64,000 nucleotides of DNA from Undaria pinnatifida (lineage: Eukaryota; Sar; Phaeophyceae; Laminariales; Alariaceae), in contig JABAKD010000021.1 of the NCBI GenBank assembly GCA_012845835.1, positions 231,001 through 295,000 of the forward strand. Reading direction: 5' to 3'. The position numbers were made by a program, and so were the translations under genes. Below are positions 36,301 to 40,726 of this stretch, piece by piece (position 1 is the stretch's first letter; each line of letters starts with the position of its first letter). The notes beneath the pieces are model-generated. The model saw only the letters and a program-made list of their open reading frames with translations, had not been told where the DNA came from and made no database searches.

Positions 36301-39300
36301 GAAGAACCGTGGATACACTAACAAAACACAACGCACATAAACATGGGTTTATCTTCGGATCGCGCCCGAAGTGTCTCTAACACCTAAGTTATGTCCAACC
36401 TTATATTAGCGCTACCGGATCGCTCTCCACGCGTAATGCTCTATATGTATGCCTTTACTCCCCCCTCTCTCTTTCTCTCATGCGACCTCTCCCCCTCACT
36501 CCCCTCACCCCCCTCCCACCCCCCTCCCTCTGCTTACCGTACGTTCTCCCACAGAAGAACGAGAAGACGACACAGCCAAGTTTCCGCCCCTGCTCCCCGC
36601 CCGCGGCGGCGTCACAGCGTTAATGGGATTGCTGCCTCTCTGTGGCGGAGTGGGTGCCATCCCACCTCCTCCCCCCCCCTCCCCCTCCGATTCATTCCCC
36701 GTAGACCCTCGATCTTTGGAGTTGCGACGGCCCAATTTCTTGGGCGGGTTTTTCAGGCGGTTGGAAGGGGGACCAACGGGGTGGGAAATAGTGAAATCCA
36801 CGACGGGCCTCTCTGCCCTCTTTTCCACTATGGAGGAAGGTGTCTTGGCTTTTCTCGGCATGGTCCTACGGTCGATCATCGCACTCCCATAGCCTTCGGT
36901 AACGGCGGTGCCTGTCCTCGCTGCTCTCTCAGCAGAGGCACGATTATGCCTCGTCGATCCCTCTTGCTCTTCTTTCGAGGAACCGGTAGTCGATGCTGCT
37001 CCGCTCGTGACGGATTTGGTTCCCGGCATTTTAGCATCGAAGCGGGTTTGTTTCGCCTCACTCGGCTTTTGTTTTGGCCGCTCGGGAGGGAGGGCGACGG
37101 TAAGACTAGCAGTTGCGGCGGGAGAGGGCGACAATGTTTTGGTTTCTTCGTCTTGTTCCGGCGCACCAACCATGCTGGCAGCGGCGGCTGTATCCGTGTC
37201 GATACCTCCGGATGGTCGTTTTGCCGCAGCTTTCCCAGGCGCGTATTCCTTTTCTTCATTCGGATCGCTCAAGCTGGCGGTAGCAGCTTCGTCTATAGCG
37301 GTGGTCTTGTCCGGTACTTGGTCCACAGGGGAACCGCGCCTTTTTGCTTTCTTCGGTTTATTTTTGCCCTCGGAGGCAAGATCGCCCGTGACATCATCAG
37401 TGGCGGCAGCGACTTCCGCGGCCGCTTCTTCTTTAGTTGTTTCATTTTCTGTTGATTTGTTATCGGCAGAAGACAAACGTGTATTCGATTTTCCCGTGTC
37501 ACGCTCAGGAGGGGCAGGACCACCGCCAGCCTCGGGAGAGGAGGAAGACGCCATAATTTTGCCAGGCTTCTCTCCCGAGGAACCGATGCCACTGGCTGTT
37601 GCTCCGCCTGTGTTAGCCCCGCCCTCTGCTGGGCTTCCTCCAGAGGAAGAAGAAGCGGGGTCATCGATACTACCAGGGGAAACTGCTGGAGATTTCTCCA
37701 CCCCTTTATCTTGCTTCTTCGAGGCACTGGCGTTAACAGAGCGCCCATATGTAGCCGTCCCGCTGTTGTCATCTGTTGTCGTGGTTGATCGGCGATTGCT
37801 TGATGTTTTCTTCGGCTTTGCTTTGTTCCCCTCAGCGGTAGGATCTGCGGTGCGAAAAGACTCCGCAGATTTCTCCATGGCTTTGTTTTTCTCTTTCGAG
37901 GAGCGAACCTTTTTCGTCTTCACAGAGTCCTTTTTCGTCTTCACAGAGTCTACATTTTTCGTTGCAGCGATCCCGTCGCCCCCTTGTCCTCTGGTTGTTC
38001 CAGCCTGGACCGCGGAACGCCAAAGAAAATATGTTTTTCACGGGAGGTGCGCTTTGCTGATGATACTCGGGACCCAGGAAACGATGTTGGCTGTGAGCTC
38101 GTTGTGTACTTAGTCTATATATTAAATAGCATATTTCTGAGCACAGTATGCCTTTCTCTGAGAACGTTCGGGCCACCTACTACTACTCTGCGAGCACACT
38201 ATCGTAAAATTAATAGTAGCAGAGATGCAGCCTTCACGTGGTACGTGAACTGCAGCCTTCACGTGGTACGTGAACTGCAGTTTCGGTACGAGTCTCCAAC
38301 ATGTTTGCCACGTACAAAAGCCTCCAGTGTAACTGCGGCAGTAGCCTGCTCCACTGCCCCAAACTTCGGCTCGATCGCGTGCGCTTGCACAATTACGATA
38401 CAGTCAGGCGAGACAAATCATATTCCTGACCTATTACTATTTTAAATTTTTCAAATGCGTTAGGTGTGAGATCGACGGATTGAGTGGTCGATACTCGTAT
38501 TTGCAAGCTGCGTGATACTCCGACCGCTCGTTTTTACTGATGTGTTCCTCTTTGAGGATACATAAGTGATAATATGTAGGTGAATGAATCTCCTGCATGC
38601 TGCTGGGGTCAAGAGGAAACTTAAGTTCCTCCTGGTATTGCACACCCGCATCTTAGTTATTGTGGCGGCCCAACTTGCTTGGCTGCTTGAGTCACTGACT
38701 GGAGTAGCCCAACCGCTTAATCAACAGCCAATGACCTACTGTATGATATAATGGTACGTGCTCATAGGCTGTGGAGCACAGGAGGTTAAGGCTCTAATCT
38801 TTCCTAAGGCAAGACGCACGACGCCGTAATGATTGTCAAACTACGTCGAAGAGCAAGCACGAGCTGCTATTAATAGAACTGTTCGCTAGGTAGGACCACG
38901 TTGATACGATGTTGCGTGTCCAGCTAATTATAGTTGTGCAGTTGCCGATCGACCTGTCCCAGCGGAGGCTGTATTGAAAAGAGGGGTAAGCCTTCCACGC
39001 ACAGCAGCCGCACCAGTAGTTGGAATATGAATAGGAGCACTGCACTATGGGTATGAATATGTCCGTCGCGTCCTTCGCTTTTTCAGTGTCTTTTTTCCGT
39101 ATGGCATCTATTAATAATGACAAACAGGTACAAATGACGCCGCATTTTGTAATGAATGACACCGCATTTTGTAGTCGAAATTACTGCACATTAGATGAAT
39201 GGTAGTGGTACGAGGGGTACGAATTGTAGTGGTACGAGCACAGCCGTAGGTAGGAGTTGGGCATGCAGGTAGAACCACCGCCAACCGGATACGCATGCGC

Positions 39301-39695
39301 GCAACAACTATAGTTAGTAACAGGTCGACGTTTCCCTTGCCCTTCGCCTTGGGTGTCAGTACGGCAGTACCACACGCTGTATTGTTGGCCAAACTACGGC
39401 AGTGCGAACTAAACCACTAGTCTACCTGGTAAGCAACAAGATGTACCTTGTACGTCGTACAGCAATGATTGGAGCTGCTGCAACACAGCAGTAGAGCTGA
39501 GGAAGGTACGATTACACTGTAGAACTACGCCAACCGAAAATGCAAGTGCACAGCCAGTAAACAGTCACCGCCTACCTTGCTCTTCCCCTCGGGTGTCGAC
39601 CCCGACCGCTCTATCTTGGAGCCCTTCTGGCCGACCTTCTTGCTGGGACTAAAAGCAGGACTGCTTTTCACCTTTTCGTGTGTCTGTGCGGTCAT
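188..39695 (-). CDS. EML-family (HELP + WD40) microtubule-associated protein, 18-exon gene model
   Basis: Whole-gene entry; exons are listed separately. Eighteen minus-strand segments join with GT donors, AG acceptors and matching phases at every junction: 5,451 nt, 1,816 residues plus stop. Order: Lys/Ser-rich low-complexity N-terminus (residues 1 to about 600), HELP motif (about 610-780), first WD40 propeller (about 830-1030), second propeller (about 1080-1816) with a C-terminal VLQW strand. EML proteins bind microtubules; the HELP motif with two fused propellers (TAPE fold) is the family signature, and several blades match EML closely (SNKGVLV-type, LKGHSSRILHLDW, RWATWSTSIGWPV, NAVDVCPS). 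The N-terminus is far longer than in animal EMLs and low in complexity. The second propeller holds long acidic and Gly-rich insertions. The span of 39.5 kb is mostly intron. Exon choice rests on homology plus phase; no transcript was available. Confidence is high for the family and moderate for individual borders. Confidence 0.85.
369..1808 (-). other. EML intron 17
   Basis: 1.44 kb. It contains a 43-bp tandem repeat of three units (about 909-1040; each unit carries ACAACATCGCAC) with a further partial copy near 1270, and the echo of exon 17 (1541-1625). Nothing else recognisable. Confidence 0.6.
1541..1625 (-). pseudogene. Decayed partial copy of EML exon 17
   Basis: On the plus strand GGTGATGAGCCATGCTTTTT... 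aligns with the 3' end of exon 17 (GCTGATGAGCCTTGCTGGCT...) through ACACTCCGAC and CACTCAGGA blocks, including the splice donor position. It is out of frame and shortened. It lies downstream of the parent exon, in the intron. Confidence 0.75.
1809..2035 (-). CDS. EML gene exon 17: WD40 blade
   Basis: 227 nt, phase 0 to 2, acceptor ATCGCAG|GGA, donor GG|GTAAGA. YSDNTEVNAVDVCPSRNLLA then RLMRYPV and HREYRAHSSHVLSARF match the EML C-terminal region (D-G-T-D-I-N-A-V ... L-A-T-G-D-D ... Y-P-C ... G-H-S-S-H-V). A diverged copy of its 3' portion lies at 1541-1625. Confidence 0.95.
2229..2945 (-). CDS. EML gene exon 16: two WD40 blades
   Basis: 239 codons, phase 0 to 0, acceptor GGCTCAG|AAA, donor CAG|GTGCGG. 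Order: CMRYSPSGSHIAIGCKNGVL (blade), an Asp/Gly/Arg-rich insertion of about 90 residues, VACLKGHSSRILHLDW, then YVHTCGQDYQDLHWE and ARWATWSTSIGWPVQ. The last two are highly characteristic of EML proteins (K-G-H-S-S-F-I-T-H-L-D-W and V-x-W-A-T-x-T-C-x-L-G). This exon is the strongest evidence for the family. Confidence 0.95.
4349..4398. repeat. Inverted repeat, 13-bp arms
   Basis: AGTGCTGTTAATA at 4349-4361 is the exact reverse complement of TATTAACAGCACT at 4386-4398, with a 24-nt loop that itself contains a smaller AGTATTA/TAATACT palindrome. It could extrude as a hairpin; no element boundaries are visible. Confidence 0.85.
4850..5030. repeat. 12-bp minisatellite TTTCTTTCGAAC
   Basis: About 15 units with an A/T variant in the final triplet. 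All frames stay open across it, giving spurious open frames (FRTFFRTF or KESSKESS); it is not coding. Confidence 0.95.
6530..6576. repeat. 9-bp microsatellite ATGGCGGCA
   Basis: About five units ending in GGCAATAACGG, in EML intron 15. Confidence 0.9.
6828..6997 (-). pseudogene. Decayed partial copies of the EML exon 15 3' region
   Basis: Block ACCGTCACCGTTTCC...TCACCTGA occurs here at about 6830 and 6954 and again at about 7345 beside the real exon 15. Between the first two lies GAGCTCGTTCGAGTTCGCGG, the match of exon 15's AGCTCGTTGGAATTCGCGG. They are tandem relics of the exon end plus its downstream intron. Confidence 0.75.
7190..7285. repeat. 10-bp minisatellite CCCCATCAAA
   Basis: About nine units with small variants (CCCCATCATA, CCTCATCAAC) in EML intron 15, 140 bp from exon 15. 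Confidence 0.9.
7422..7566 (-). CDS. EML gene exon 15: WD40 blade
   Basis: 145 nt, phase 2 to 0, acceptor TCTTCAG|GTC. It encodes SVTIWNADS (end of one blade), then ASCLACSPHLDEVVVGSANS and ELFFFR. The donor AGG|GTACAC is weak by consensus; a nearby alternative is a GTGAAG about 40 nt further on. The exon sits inside a cluster of its own degenerate copies (6828-6997, 7690-7785, 8065-8105). Confidence 0.85.
7690..7785 (-). pseudogene. Decayed copy of the EML exon 15 5' region
   Basis: GCTGCATGCCAG...ACGCCACGAAGAGGGTTG...GGTTACCGACC parallels exon 15's GCTGCATGCCAG...ACGCCACCGGGAGGGTTG...TGTAACCGACC over about 95 bp, including the acceptor side. A weaker third copy is at about 8065-8105 (GAGAGGGTCGAACCAGCGG...). 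Confidence 0.75.
8526..8741 (-). CDS. EML gene exon 14: WD40 blade
   Basis: 216 nt, phase 2 to 2, acceptor CCTTTCAG|AGA, donor GACAG|GTAATA. After a Ser/Ala/Asp-rich linker it reads LIRGHYGSVLALGVFEG and EYVTAGHDR, matching EML L-V-x-G-H-x-x-E-L-W-G-L ... F-V-T-x-G-x-D. A weak repeat of the 5' end is visible near 8930-8975. Confidence 0.9.
9240..9310. repeat. 12-bp repeat AGGAACATTACC
   Basis: Five to six degenerate units (AACATTACTAGATAC, AACGTTATCAGG, AACATTGCCAGG and similar) in EML intron 13. Confidence 0.8.
9551..9660. repeat. 9-bp minisatellite TATGACGTG
   Basis: Roughly twelve units, open in frame as Met-Thr-Cys; no coding role is inferred. Confidence 0.95.
9927..10065 (-). CDS. EML gene exon 13: WD40 blade
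   Basis: 139 nt, phase 1 to 2, acceptor GGACAG|GTATAG, donor GACAG|GTATTG. The segment YCKSFAWSKDGDRLLAGTNT matches the EML strand with the pattern V-x-x-D-x-x-x-x-G-K-R-I-L-V-G-T-K. It is too short to stand out as an open frame and was found from the blade motif; both phases then agree with exons 12 and 14. Confidence 0.8.
10757..11271 (-). CDS. EML gene exon 12: WD40 strand plus acidic/Gly-rich insertion
   Basis: 515 nt, phase 2 to 1, acceptor GTACAG|CGG, donor GGG|GTGAGT. It opens with GKIVSAGANGEVVQW, a clear WD blade end. About 150 residues of low-complexity insertion follow (Pro, Gly, Asp, Glu and Arg rich). The antisense strand is also open, a consequence of composition and not a second gene. 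Confidence 0.8.
11272..13202 (-). other. EML intron 11 with unassigned open frames
   Basis: 1.9 kb. Two minus-strand open stretches (11748-12167, 139 residues; 12475-12837, 120 residues) have protein-like composition. The first is rich in alternating hydrophobics (EGVYIVQVLVEADDAPFLNL, VVTVNTLV), suggesting beta structure. I recognise no family. It could be the relic of an inserted element; nothing here supports a more precise name. Confidence 0.35.
13203..13276 (-). CDS. EML gene exon 11 (placed mainly by phase)
   Basis: 74 nt, phase 0 to 2, acceptor GTGGCAG|GCG, donor GTCAA|GTGAGT. It encodes NSSMLPEKTKERLLALDRKI. With exon 12 it reads ALDRKIAV-N-GKIVSAGANG, a plausible start of the first blade of the second propeller. 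The donor is strong and the phase fit is exact, but there is no independent homology. Confidence 0.5.
13277..14020 (-). other. EML intron 10
   Basis: Holds two CATAGATCACGAC repeats (about 13410-13455) and short near-repeats (ATTAGACAGTACACATCAGACAG). No other feature. Confidence 0.5.
14021..14170 (-). CDS. EML gene exon 10 (placed mainly by phase)
   Basis: 50 open codons between AG and GT, phase 0 to 0, acceptor GCTCGCAG|TTC, donor GAG|GTCAGC. The translation (FAEAVRRGKGG...NKRLWDMGAELV...) has no clear WD signature. It is included because exon 9 ends in phase 0, this exon keeps phase 0, and exon 11 continues to the phase needed by exon 12. It may form an insertion between the two propellers. 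A short-chain dehydrogenase exon was considered from RLWDMGAELV and judged weaker. The 5' border is echoed at about 14322-14366. Confidence 0.5.
14322..14366 (-). pseudogene. Decayed copy of the EML exon 10 acceptor region
   Basis: TTCCCCTTTTCCACAGCCTCCGCGAACCGCGAGCACAGGA, read in two halves, matches CCCCCTTCTCACGGCCTCCGCGAACTGCGAGCACACAGGA at the exon 10 5' border. The AG of the acceptor is changed (CTCGCAG to CTCGCGG on the minus strand). Confidence 0.7.
15149..15325 (-). pseudogene. Second decayed copy of EML exon 9
   Basis: It aligns along exon 9 (CCGCAGCAGCGGTAG block, CTGTACGTAT block, ATACCTCGG block). The donor position reads GTAAGAG, still a usable donor. The 3' third still translates as TGDLYVCAKHGLHLIPR against TGSLYVFVQRGVRLIPR in the parent. 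One base is missing upstream, which shifts the frame, and the 5' third is heavily diverged. Confidence 0.85.
15468..15650 (-). pseudogene. First decayed copy of EML exon 9
   Basis: It aligns along the whole exon (CAGACGTGGGG, GAGCAGCGGTAG, GCTCGGCACCGCCATGGGA, GTGTGCGCTTGATATC). The donor has become GCAAGT and the frame is broken by stops and indels. The parent 5' part is better kept than in the other copy. Confidence 0.85.
15870..16049 (-). CDS. EML gene exon 9: WD40 blade (intact member of a triplet)
   Basis: 60 codons, phase 0 to 0, acceptor CTCCGCAG|GAC, donor GAG|GTGAGA. DFTCLTFIDD starts the blade and AVLGTATGSLYVF completes it, matching EML Q-x-x-x-C-V-A-F ... G-x-x-x-G-x-I-Y-V-W. An acidic insertion (VVVDSDDESD) sits between the strands. 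Two diverged copies of the whole exon follow in the intron at about 15468-15650 and 15149-15325. Confidence 0.9.
16050..17464 (-). other. EML intron 8
   Basis: A 62-bp tandem duplication near 16200-16300 (GCAGATGACATAATGGCAGA / TCAGATGACACAGAGGCAGA) is followed by a kilobase minisatellite running up to exon 8. Confidence 0.7.
16440..17440. repeat. Degenerate minisatellite GGCTAGCTAAGCCAA
   Basis: About 1 kb of 14-18 bp units combining GCTAGC, AAGCCAA and AGGGCTAG, highly variable but recognisable throughout. It ends within 30 bp of the exon 8 donor and fills most of intron 8. Confidence 0.9.
17465..17554 (-). CDS. EML gene exon 8: WD40 blade strand
   Basis: 30 codons, phase 0 to 0, acceptor CTTTTGCAG|AAT, donor GCG|GTAAGA. 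The sequence GDRALKWLMDGSSARLHGKA corresponds to the EML stretch G-x-x-H-I-K-F-W-x-L-D-G-S that closes blade 3. The exon is isolated between a 12.4 kb intron and a 1 kb minisatellite, yet it fits the phase and the family alignment on both sides. Confidence 0.8.
17940..18184 (-). other. Unassigned coding-like stretch in intron 7
   Basis: Minus-strand frame of 78 residues (MVRVSLSYQLQKHFGDVVCR, GWDVAFTLCPYNG). Composition is protein-like but short; no family is recognised and no splice signals were fixed. Confidence 0.25.
19033..19058. repeat. Interstitial telomere-like repeat (CCCTAA)n
   Basis: Four consecutive CCCTAA units. TTAGGG-type words also occur at 14862-14892 and 62438-62480. Confidence 0.9.
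19612..19754. repeat. 10-bp minisatellite GATGGGTTAA
   Basis: About fourteen units, with GATGGGTGTAAG variants. Confidence 0.95.
20763..21125 (+). mobile_element. tRNA-derived SINE, plus orientation
   Basis: The 5' head carries an A-box-like TATCGTATCAGG and a B box GAGTTTGAATCCCCCC. The body is TTGACTTGCGGAAAGCGCGA...GAACCCTATGCGCGA...CGGCTTGTGTCCAGAAGCTGG in separate blocks, then an A-rich tail (GAAAAAAATACAAAAAAA). It contains small insertions relative to the other copies. Confidence 0.85.
21170..21285. repeat. Pyrimidine-rich CCTCTCATG repeats
   Basis: About ten degenerate units of 11-12 bp directly after the SINE tail. Confidence 0.85.
21449..21598. repeat. Hexamer array ATTGGT/ATTTGT
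   Basis: About 25 six-base units alternating ATTGGT and ATTTGT; open in several frames by periodicity only. Confidence 0.95.
22265..23640 (+). mobile_element. Long copy of a G-run-rich dispersed repeat (unclassified)
   Basis: It starts TATTATAAAAAATGAAAATA, then the head (CACTCCAGCTGTGAGATCGA, GTGTGTCCTCATTAAGGATA). At least five internal units of about 130 bp follow, each with GTGCG[C/T]GGAAACTAT, GGGGATAAAT[C/T]TGACGG and an oligo-G run up to 20 bp. A near-identical layout recurs at 51749-52696; shorter pieces are at 27412, 30440 and 38430. No coding capacity or terminal inverted repeat was seen, so it is probably non-autonomous. Confidence 0.8.
24050..24135. repeat. 43-bp tandem duplication
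   Basis: GCGCTCAATTACGTTACCTC followed by GTTAGTCATACTT occurs twice in direct succession. A longer duplication of about 109-bp offset (ACATCGCTAATTAT...) lies just upstream (23800/23909). Confidence 0.95.
24245..24310 (-). other. tRNA-like relic (B box with intact T-stem)
   Basis: On the minus strand GTGGGTTCAAATCCCAC forms a perfect 5-bp T-stem and loop, preceded by TGGCGTCGTCGACAG resembling an A box. No matching acceptor stem or clean anticodon arm was found, so a SINE head or tRNA pseudogene is more likely than a working tRNA. A similar B box (GCTGGTTCGATCCCGC) occurs at about 26425-26450. Confidence 0.45.
25388..25590. repeat. Pentamer satellite (CACTA)n
   Basis: About 40 units with a few CACCA and CACTG variants. 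The repeated ACTACACT reading frames are artefacts. Confidence 0.98.
25670..25800 (+). mobile_element. LINE 3'-end fragment
   Basis: GTGCATGGTCAACGGTCAAA and ACTAAGGCAAGCAACAAACA match the 3' end of the LINE at 43233-45222 (there read on the minus strand as CGTGGTCAACGGTCAAACGA). It is followed directly by a C-rich tail array. Severely 5'-truncated. Confidence 0.7.
25795..25948. repeat. 14-bp minisatellite CACGCCCCCCTTAA
   Basis: About eleven nearly identical units, immediately 3' of the LINE end fragment. Confidence 0.97.
26036..26500 (-). other. Unassigned open frame overlapping a tRNA-like head
   Basis: 154-residue minus-strand frame (SFNGYVIRSIPVTNGIDDGL, WQPRHGKFWLLTRGWDDEDP). Its beginning overlaps the B-box-like sequence near 26440. 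It might be the body of a repeat or a short gene relic; no family is recognised. Confidence 0.25.
27412..27600 (+). mobile_element. G-run repeat, head only, duplicated
   Basis: The TATTATAAAAATTAAAATAC head is present twice in succession (27412 and about 27465); only the second copy continues into GCAAGCTGTGTGATACTCCG. No G-run units follow. Confidence 0.8.
29520..29595 (-). pseudogene. Decayed copy of the EML exon 7 3' part
   Basis: TATGGATTGAAGCGGAAGGC then GTTGATGGGATCAAGCCC matches TACGGATTGAAGCGGAAGGC, GTTGATGGGGCCTGGCCC of exon 7. It still translates as PINAFRFNPY in one frame, but the donor is lost (CATACCGGGC instead of CAG|GTGAG) and the WD core is absent. Confidence 0.85.
30008..30169 (-). 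CDS. EML gene exon 7: WD40 blade
   Basis: 54 codons, phase 0 to 0, acceptor CCCCAG|ATC, donor CAG|GTGAGT. It contains CLDFSHDGWLLCSVGADS then VNIWDWAVG, a textbook WD blade ending in IWDW as in EMLs, followed by INAFRFNPYQ, the start of blade 3. The next exon lies 12.4 kb away. A decayed copy of its 3' part is at about 29520-29595. Confidence 0.9.
30440..30872 (-). mobile_element. G-run repeat copy, minus orientation
   Basis: Reverse-complement match to the 22265 copy from the TATTATAAAAA-like end (30872) through the CTGTGAGATCGAA head and two C-run units. It lies in EML intron 5-6/4 flank sequence between exons 6 and 5 donors and exon 7's upstream flank. Confidence 0.75.
30940..31045 (-). 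pseudogene. Two decayed copies of the EML exon 6 donor region
   Basis: Blocks CCCCTTGTTATGGTGCCTCG and CCCTACATTGTTCTGGTACT parallel TCTTACCTTGTTCTGGTGAC at the exon 6 donor. Each is preceded by a TCGTRATAC...AC word, so the period is about 70 bp. Confidence 0.65.
31097..31213 (-). CDS. EML gene exon 6: WD40 blade
   Basis: 39 codons, phase 0 to 0. It begins VGRQPDILVWDSS, completing blade 1 (the usual ATGQVG-x-P-x-I-x-V-W-D), and ends LAVLAGHQNK, the start of blade 2. Acceptor CTTATGCAG-like AG|GTGGGT and donor AAG|GTAAGA are both clear. Two degenerate copies of the 3' end and donor region lie immediately downstream (about 30940-31045). Confidence 0.85.
31546..32055 (-). CDS. EML gene exon 5: HELP end and first WD40 blade
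   Basis: 170 codons, phase 0 to 0, acceptor TGTCCAG|GGG, donor GGGCAG|GTGGGT. A Gly/Ser/Lys-rich insertion is followed by VVYPTAALVVMRKF, the HELP strand, and then FFDGHSDDVTAIAVHPAG, the GH...D start of WD blade 1. The insertion interrupts the HELP core between the GYHG and VVYPTAA parts, which in most EMLs are about 15 residues apart. Confidence 0.85.
32180..32340 (+). mobile_element. LINE 3'-end fragment (diverged)
   Basis: GATGCGTAATCAACGGTTAA then ATGTTCAAGGCCAGCA resembles the LINE end GTGCATGGTCAACGGTCAAA / TGACTAAGGCAAGCA, again running into a C-rich stretch (ACCCGCCCCCTCC). It lies in EML intron 4. Confidence 0.55.
32378..32612 (-). CDS. EML gene exon 4: first half of HELP motif
   Basis: 235 nt, phase 2 to 0, acceptor GATCAG|GTACCC, donor AAAAAG|GTCAGA. 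The translation contains SEPAHKLRLERARGYHGGG, equivalent to the L-x-L-x-x-x-x-G-Y-R-G core of the HELP motif that precedes the EML propellers. It is preceded by a GVVFRPS segment resembling the usual pre-HELP strand. The phase joins exactly to exon 3 (AG+G). Confidence 0.75.
32845..33028. repeat. 92-bp tandem duplication
   Basis: Both halves contain GTATCCAAGATCTTCATGGA and GAATTTCCCGCTA; about ten substitutions separate them. Boundaries about 32845-32936 and 32937-33028. Confidence 0.95.
34676..34921. repeat. Heptamer array (CTATCGT)n
   Basis: About 35 units with CTACCGT and CCATCGT variants. A period of 7 leaves all frames open, producing spurious frames. Confidence 0.97.
35250..35570. repeat. 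Pentamer satellite (CACCA)n
   Basis: About 64 units with rare CACCG, CACCT and CACAA variants, ending 11 bp before the exon 3 donor. It differs by one base per unit from the CACTA array at 25388. Confidence 0.98.
35581..35786 (-). CDS. EML gene exon 3: linker before HELP
   Basis: 206 nt, phase 0 to 2. It encodes a Pro/Arg/Glu-rich linker (PEEPAMPTSPRRRPR...DEYVLDES). Acceptor AACAG|CCC lacks a good pyrimidine tract and is the weakest part; donor AG|GTGAGTGC is strong. The donor lies only a few bases from the large CACCA pentamer array that fills the start of intron 3. Confidence 0.6.
35787..36537 (-). other. EML intron 2
   Basis: 0.75 kb, purine/pyrimidine biased (GAGAAGAGTGAGA near 35900, poly-G near 36265, CT-rich 36460-36530). 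Open frames here are compositional. Confidence 0.5.
36538..38004 (-). CDS. EML gene exon 2: long disordered N-terminal region
   Basis: 489 codons, phase 0 to 0, acceptor GTCCAG|GCT and donor ACG|GTAAGC. Composition is dominated by Lys, Ser, Thr, Ala, Gly, Glu and Pro, with no cysteine-rich or globular pattern. It contains a short repeat (DSVKTKK twice) and many SSSS/GGGG runs. Probably an intrinsically disordered, basic-acidic mixed tail; basic tails in this family can add microtubule affinity, but that is inference here. The frame stays open over 1.46 kb, while a shorter antisense frame is also open because of codon bias. If exon 1 were wrong, a strong-context ATG at 37878 could start the protein. 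Confidence 0.75.
38005..39575 (-). other. EML intron 1
   Basis: 1.6 kb. It contains a 26-bp tandem duplication built on TTCACGTGGTACGTGAA (38233-38281), a degenerate head of the G-run repeat (about 38430-38640; GTGTGAGATCGACGGATTG, GCAAGCTGCGTGATACTCCG) and the exon 1 echo. Confidence 0.6.
39310..39400 (-). pseudogene. Decayed copy of the EML exon 1 3' end and flank
   Basis: Minus-strand GACACCCAAGGCGAAGGGCA parallels GACACCCGAGGGGAAGAGCA at the exon 1 donor. Homology continues into the intron (CTGTTACTAACT against CTGTTTACTGGCT; CGGTTGGCGGTGGTTCTAC against CGGTTGGCGTAGTTCTAC). Confidence 0.75.
39576..39695 (-). CDS. EML gene exon 1 (start codon exon)
   Basis: Forty codons from ATG at 39695 (MTAQTHEKVK...) to donor AAG|GTAGGC. 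Rich in Lys, Ser and Gly, like exon 2, to which it joins in phase 0. An in-frame TAG lies directly before the ATG. That TAG is itself an AG following a T-rich stretch, so a 5' untranslated exon could splice in exactly at the ATG; this was not resolved. A decayed copy of the exon's 3' end and donor flank lies at about 39310-39400. Confidence 0.6.
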
Positions 39696-40499
39696 CTACA
39701 ACCAGATAACAGTTTGCGTTATTTACTTCCGCCCTAGGTACGGAAGCTGGACGAGCGGTGCACCGTGATAGATAGCACGGCCCTGCTCGCCGCTTCGCTC
39801 GAGTGGTGTATTCGGTCACGTGCGTCCTACGAGTATCCTCGCCAAGGGCACGTGTGGGAGCCGCGACGGCACCCAGGGCTATATGTAGATAACCAGAGGA
39901 AACCAGAAACGCATGATCACGCCGCCGCAGTCTTAGACTAGACTACATATCTCGCCGCATTTTACATGTGGCCGTTTCAGTTCCTTTTCGCGGATAAAAA
40001 AAGCGGCGCAATTAAACAAGATGGCACGGTACGCGGTAGGCCGTACGGTCGTCCTGCTGACCCTTGGGTACAATCAATACTATCCCCCAGGGAGGATGAT
40101 GGCCCATTTATGTTTATCGATCGAAGGCACAACGTACGTACGTAATGCGAGAGGCCAAAGTATACCACGCAGCTTGCAAATATGTCGGTCGTGTACTTGA
40201 AAAAACAAAAACGTAGACTATTAATAGTCTATTGATTTTTTGTACCATGGTATCGTTTGTTTCGTTCGGGTGGGCAAAGGCAGTACCACTAGGTAGACTA
40301 TAGACTAGCACTACCATTAACACGGCAATAATATGCACTATGCACTATTAATATCTGTCCACAAAACGGTCGTATACCTGGGAATGCTTAGCACCAGCCG
40401 GGGGCATAGGGTCAATCTGACACAAGATGTACCATATAGTCTATACCAAGCGGATCATAAAACGACAAAAAATCGTACTACGACCGGTTCTACTTTTCA

Positions 40500-40515
40500 T
40501 CATTATTATTATTAC

Positions 40516-40594
<79 letters not shown>
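40500..40594. repeat. Microsatellite (ATT)n
   Basis: About 31 units; a second tract of about 20 units follows at 40668-40726 after a 73-bp spacer. Confidence 0.98.
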
Positions 40595-40666
40595 GTTGTT
40601 GTTATTTTTGCCCTCCGACAATATAGCGTAGATGCCTTTCCGATATAAATCGAATATCCTTCCTTA

Positions 40667-40726
<60 letters not shown>

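Noticed and set aside
36391-38113. Long plus-strand open frames (354 and 401 residues) over 36391-38113
   Set aside because: Antisense of EML exon 2; open because of its biased codons. The minus frame joins by phase to exons with clear homology.
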